In this document: positions 60,168 to 64,000 of the stretch, piece by piece
How the letters are laid out: each line of letters opens with the position of its first letter
Position numbering within the stretch: position 1 is the first letter of the stretch
Source: Paragonimus skrjabini miyazakii
Taxonomy: Eukaryota > Platyhelminthes > Trematoda > Plagiorchiida > Troglotrematidae
Direction: 5' to 3'
Length of the DNA stretch: 64,000 nucleotides
Assembly: GCA_014338405.1 (NCBI GenBank)
Contig: JTDE01000728.1
Coordinates: forward strand, 65,830-129,829
The notes under the pieces: generated by a model
The model's input: the letters and a program-made list of their open reading frames with translations, nothing else
What the model was told of the DNA's origin: nothing
The model's database searches: none
Translations under genes and position numbers: made by a program

Positions 60168-63100
60168 ATGCTGACGTAAGTCCTGTTTTATACATTCTTT
60201 CCCTATGTCTGTATAATTTTAAGGCCTTTCGGGACAAAAAATCCATTTTTACTCTAACTAGTTCCCTGAACTAACCCAGAAATAAATTGAAATCGTTTAC
60301 CGCTCAGTCCAAACATGTTGTGTTGTAATCATATTGTATATCGGTTCCGCTTGTTTGCTATCTATTGTCCTCCCTGCACTGCAAAAGGAACACATAACAT
60401 ATATGTAAGTTCAACTGTCAGTTTTCCTCAACTGAACTCGACAAACTATAGTGCGGTAAATGGCTTGAATCTGTTTCTCATGCTGATTTGCGCCAGATGA
60501 CTTGGGATCCACAACCAGAGTTTTCAAGCAAACCCCAAGTTTAAGTATACTTCTCAATTGTAAGCGACGTCATCTTGTATACACTGAACCGCTTATATCT
60601 AGAAATCGTTTGGCAGCTGACAAATACACTTTTCAAAAATGCATATTAATTTCCTTGGTTAGCTAAAACAAACTCTTAGCTAGTAGACTTGATATTTCTA
60701 ACGGATTGTTCGAGTGAAACTGGATCAAAACGTCGTAACATTTAGATCATTCGTTTGAGTTAGGATTGCGGATATTGTGTTTTCTCTCCCACCGCACGGG
60801 CGACGTGAACTTTAAACACAAAGTTACGTAGGTAAGCATTTAGATACCACATGATGGTCATAGTTATGTTAAGGTCAGTGACAGTGATAAACGCAGCCAT
60901 CTCGACAGAAGGTGGTCAGAGCTCAAATCTCAGCCGTACACGTGAGACACGCTATCAATGAGCCCCACCAGGGACAAAAATCGGTTGTTCTGCGTCCTTA
61001 CATAAAGAGTTGCTGAGCAAGTTCGTGTGAAGATGCAAGCAGTGATTAGGCAATTCAAACTGTGGTTTGTTGGTTCACTGAAAACAATAACTTCAACCTA
61101 ACTGAGAAGTCCTGTTCACACAGTTATTGATTGGATAGGACAGAATGATTCTTTTCGTTCTCCTTTTGAAATGCTCAGGCAAGCTGAACACCACTCATAA
61201 AACGTAGCGGCTAAGAAGACAACTTAGGTCAGCTACACTAGGGTAACGTTCTTTGTTTGAAGCATCTCACAACTACTGCATATATATGCTTATTCATAAT
61301 GGTGGATGAAGCTTTAACTTACGTTCCACAGGAAAAATACGAGAAAACTTTCCGTTATTGGTGATATCGGTAGTTGCCCAGCTTCAGTCAATGTACTCAA
61401 ACCTATGGTTTGCTGAATCATGTTAAGTACTGTGTTGGGTCGCTGATTTGTGCAACGCAACATTGTGAAACCAGGAAGTCTTAAGCTGATTGAAGTTCCG
61501 ACAGTATGAAATGCTACTTGCAGCATAAATGAATAAATTTTGTCCTGTACAACTCCCATTGTTAAAGAACAGAACGTGTTGGAGTATGCACACATAAAGT
61601 ATAGGACAGCAATATGTCGTACAAAGCAGCTGTTCATCGTAATCTATCGGGATAAAATGTGTTATAAAACAGTTTTGAATCCATAAATACACCATGAAAC
61701 ATGGTGAATCCCAAGAGAATATGCAGCTATCGACTTGTGAAATGTCCACTATATATGTTCGTCATTAATGGAGAGTAGGAGAGTGAAGTTAATTGGCATT
61801 ATGAAGTTTGCGACGGATTAGCCAGGTGGCACAACCAGATAATATGACATTGCATACTTTACACTGATGACTGGAATGACGGAGATGGGAAATATTTTTG
61901 ACATTCATTACTGTAAGCAGAATATCGAACTGTTGTTTTTCGAGTGGTTAGAAATGATGTGAACATTATGTTGTTTCTCCTATCTGTCAACTTACTCGTA
62001 CTTGTTTCAGTTGAGACATTTTATTGGCCATGTTACCAGCAGAATTTCACGAACGTTGCACTCTCCTGTGAATTATCAATGAGAGTTCTTCTGGGGATTT
62101 ATAAGACATAGTTAAACCGGCAGACGCGGTCAGTTTCATTTCGCTCCTGTTTTTACCCAATCTTGTCAGTCTGATCCTGTCCCAATCAAACATAAAGCTT
62201 ATGCCAATACGGACTATCTACTGAAAACCTATAATCTCATGCATGATTACCCAAAACATCACTGGCTATTCCTGTCAGAGGTACAAGCCATCTCCTTAAA
62301 TGGGTCAGCGCTTGATACATAACTATTCAAATGACATATTTCACTAGCGTTCAGTTTATGACTTTTTTCACTGAAGTATTTTTGAATATTCCCGGAATTT
62401 ACAAGAATTCCCAGTTACAGCGCAACGCCATAGAAATGAACAGAGAATTTTTCTTAAGTAGTCACTCATAGTGTATACTCTGAAAGTAGGTGCATATCCT
62501 GTTTTTTCTTGAGTGGTCAGCATTAAACCATATGTATTAAGTAATGACTTGGCTCGAAATTCATTGTTTTCTATCCACATATCATTTATATGAGCTCTAC
62601 CTGGGCAGTCCAAGATGCACACAAACAAACTGAGAATGAAAGATAGGTCAGATGGTAATCATCGTAACACAGAATATTACCGGCTTTCCAAATACCCGTC
62701 GTTTAAGTCAGTACAAACTGTGAAACTAAAATAAACAAGGCCTGAGTAATGTATTTACCTAGTATTTTTGTCCACGATTTCTTGAAATCGATAAATTTGA
62801 CGATTTAGTTTTGTGTACATTGTTCAATTCCATTGTTCTCGGTGGTGAACACATCTATACCTTGTTTCCTTCTTCTCATCATGCATTGCTGACAGTGAGG
62901 ATGATGTTAAGCTACTGCTGAATGTGTTGGATGTCAACAATGATGGAAGGATCAGTACCAGAGAGATGATAGCGCTATTGGAGAGGATGAACGACACTCT
63001 GGACATAAACAGGGTTGAACAGTATATCAACGAAAGAGATCAGGACAAGGATGGATATTTGGATTTGAATGAATTGGCTGCACTTTTGGCAGACGAATAA
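60168..63100 (+). CDS. 8-kDa two-EF-hand calcium-binding protein, gene 2
   Basis: Coding join is 60168-60175 plus 62896-63100, 70 residues. Exon 1 is ATGCTGAC followed by donor GTAAGT. The intron ends CATTGCTGACAG, and the split codon ACT gives residue 3. EF-hand loops are at residues 15-26 (DVNNDGRISTRE) and 51-62 (DQDKDGYLDLNE), both canonical. Exon lengths (8 and 205 nt), intron phase and loop positions are identical to gene 1, so the two are tandem paralogues on the same strand, about 20 kb apart. The helix sequences differ greatly between loops (for example ERMNDTLDINRVEQ here versus KTIKCPMLKHRCQE in gene 1), and gene 2 lacks the cysteines of gene 1. The duplication is therefore old and the partners may differ. 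A variant polyadenylation signal ATTAAA lies at 63148-63153. Confidence 0.88.
60870..61020 (+). mobile_element. Possible degenerate tRNA-derived SINE in intron of gene 2
   Basis: A B-box-like AGAGCTCAAATCTCAG follows an A-box-like stretch at about 60885-60900, and the downstream CCCCACCAGGGACAAAAATC loosely parallels the family-C body. It is too diverged to assign firmly. Confidence 0.3.
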
Positions 63101-63147
63101 ACCGATAAATTTTTATTATTATGCAAGCAAAGTGTTTTCTTTCACTG

Positions 63148-63153
63148 ATTAAA
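63148..63153 (+). terminator. Variant polyadenylation signal of gene 2
   Basis: ATTAAA, the commonest variant of AATAAA, 48 nt after the stop codon. No canonical AATAAA is nearer. Confidence 0.4.
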
Positions 63154-64000
63154 TGTATTCTGTTTTCCCGTAAACATTTCACTTGTCTATCACGTCCAAT
63201 AATAAGCTATTGATTGTACACACCATTGTTGCCTTCCCACTGCATGTTAACCAGAAGTGTAACAAACAAAAAACCGCTGGGTTTCTTTTTAAACGTGTTC
63301 TGATGTTACAGAGTGATAACCGGATAAGTCTGGAATAGCAATTTTTCTTTAGTACTCAGGCTTTGGTAGTTTTTACACTTTCTATCAAGGTCAGATCCTC
63401 GTAATTCGATGCGTTTGTGTTTTAAACTATTTGATTCAGACTAAATGCAGCAGTCAGAGTTTGGCGATTAGCGGAAATAACAAAAATTGTATTTCTTCTG
63501 AATTGCTTGCTAAATTTCTTAGGTTTCAAGCAGTCTTCTAGTATAATGATACAGTTATCAACTTTCGTGCGAATATGACGCCAGTATTGGTGTTCAACCA
63601 ACAGTATATTCACAATCACTGTTCACATCTACATTTCACTCGTCATGTTTAAGTGTTTGTCTAATATAACCTAGCGGCCATTGCTCACTAAATCGTAATA
63701 TCATGTGGTGTAAGCTTTGGCCAGTGAGGTAGTCACAGGATAGTATTGGGGTGACAAAAATAAACATGGGTTACATTTCATCACAGCAGAATTTGAACAT
63801 ATGCTACGATATTTCAGAATTTCCTCTCTTTTCATCAGTCTCAAGCGTAAACTATGCTTGTGATACACGTCATACAGGTAAGAACAAACTGGAACTAGAC
63901 AAGCTTATCAGTACACCAAGTATTACAATATAATCACGACCATGACAGTCCGATAGGTTGTCTCAACAACTTTTATATAAATAACGTCGGTTTGTAAGTA
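63154..64000. other. 3' flank of gene 2, no further gene recognised
   Basis: AT-rich to the window end, with frames up to 65 codons without domain. Confidence 0.4.

Noticed and set aside
1..64000. CRISPR arrays, operons or bacterial origin of the window
   Set aside because: No regularly spaced short repeats or dense gene packing. Spliced genes, PLEs and SINEs point to a eukaryote.

Overview
The window looks like nuclear DNA of a parasitic flatworm, most likely a digenean trematode. It is AT-rich and gene-poor, with spliced genes carrying GT/AG introns and abundant decayed retroelements. The two real genes are 70-residue proteins with two EF-hands, the size and layout of the trematode 8-kDa calcium-binding family. 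Trematode assignment is inference from that family plus Penelope-like elements (PLEs) and hammerhead-ribozyme SINEs of the schistosome Sm-alpha kind. I cannot name the species. Two assembly gaps are present (11767-11866 and 23907-24365).

Layout. Bases 1-305 look like the 3' end of an LTR. From 2.2 to 22 kb, intergenic sequence carries SINE copies of three tRNA-related families (called A, B and C here), a 245-bp inverted repeat at 6.1-6.8 kb, and decayed PLE endonuclease fragments at 7.7-8.1 and 13.1-13.3 kb. From 22.9 to 29.7 kb is a PLE cluster: a plus-strand reverse transcriptase (RT) fragment running into the second gap, a minus-strand RT-to-endonuclease copy at 24.7-25.9 kb, and a head-to-head PLE pair at 26.9-29.7 kb whose 3' halves form a near-perfect 0.7-kb inverted repeat. 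A second PLE palindrome at 34.9-35.9 kb is split by a SINE. A SINE with a clean 14-base target duplication lies at 36.5-36.9 kb.

Calcium-binding gene 1 spans 40.56-42.95 kb, with a SINE dimer in its 2.2-kb intron. Gene 2 spans 60.17-63.10 kb. They are on the same strand and share an 8-nt first coding exon with the same intron phase, so they are tandem paralogues. Between them lie a PLE 3' end with a hammerhead at 44.3 kb, a 3.2-kb element with long, almost identical inverted ends at 46.3-49.5 kb, and the wreck of a retroelement gag-pol region with a DTGAS protease motif at 55.8-57.3 kb.

The unifying theme is self-cleaving RNA. Two hammerhead architectures are visible: one inside SINE family A (three copies keep every core base) and one at PLE 3' ends (copies at 29.6, 35.85 and 44.36 kb with the same 8-nt helix-II segment). 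Many of these elements sit as inverted dimers. SINE-associated and PLE hammerheads are known; their joint occurrence with repeated inverted-dimer structures is the most interesting thing here.
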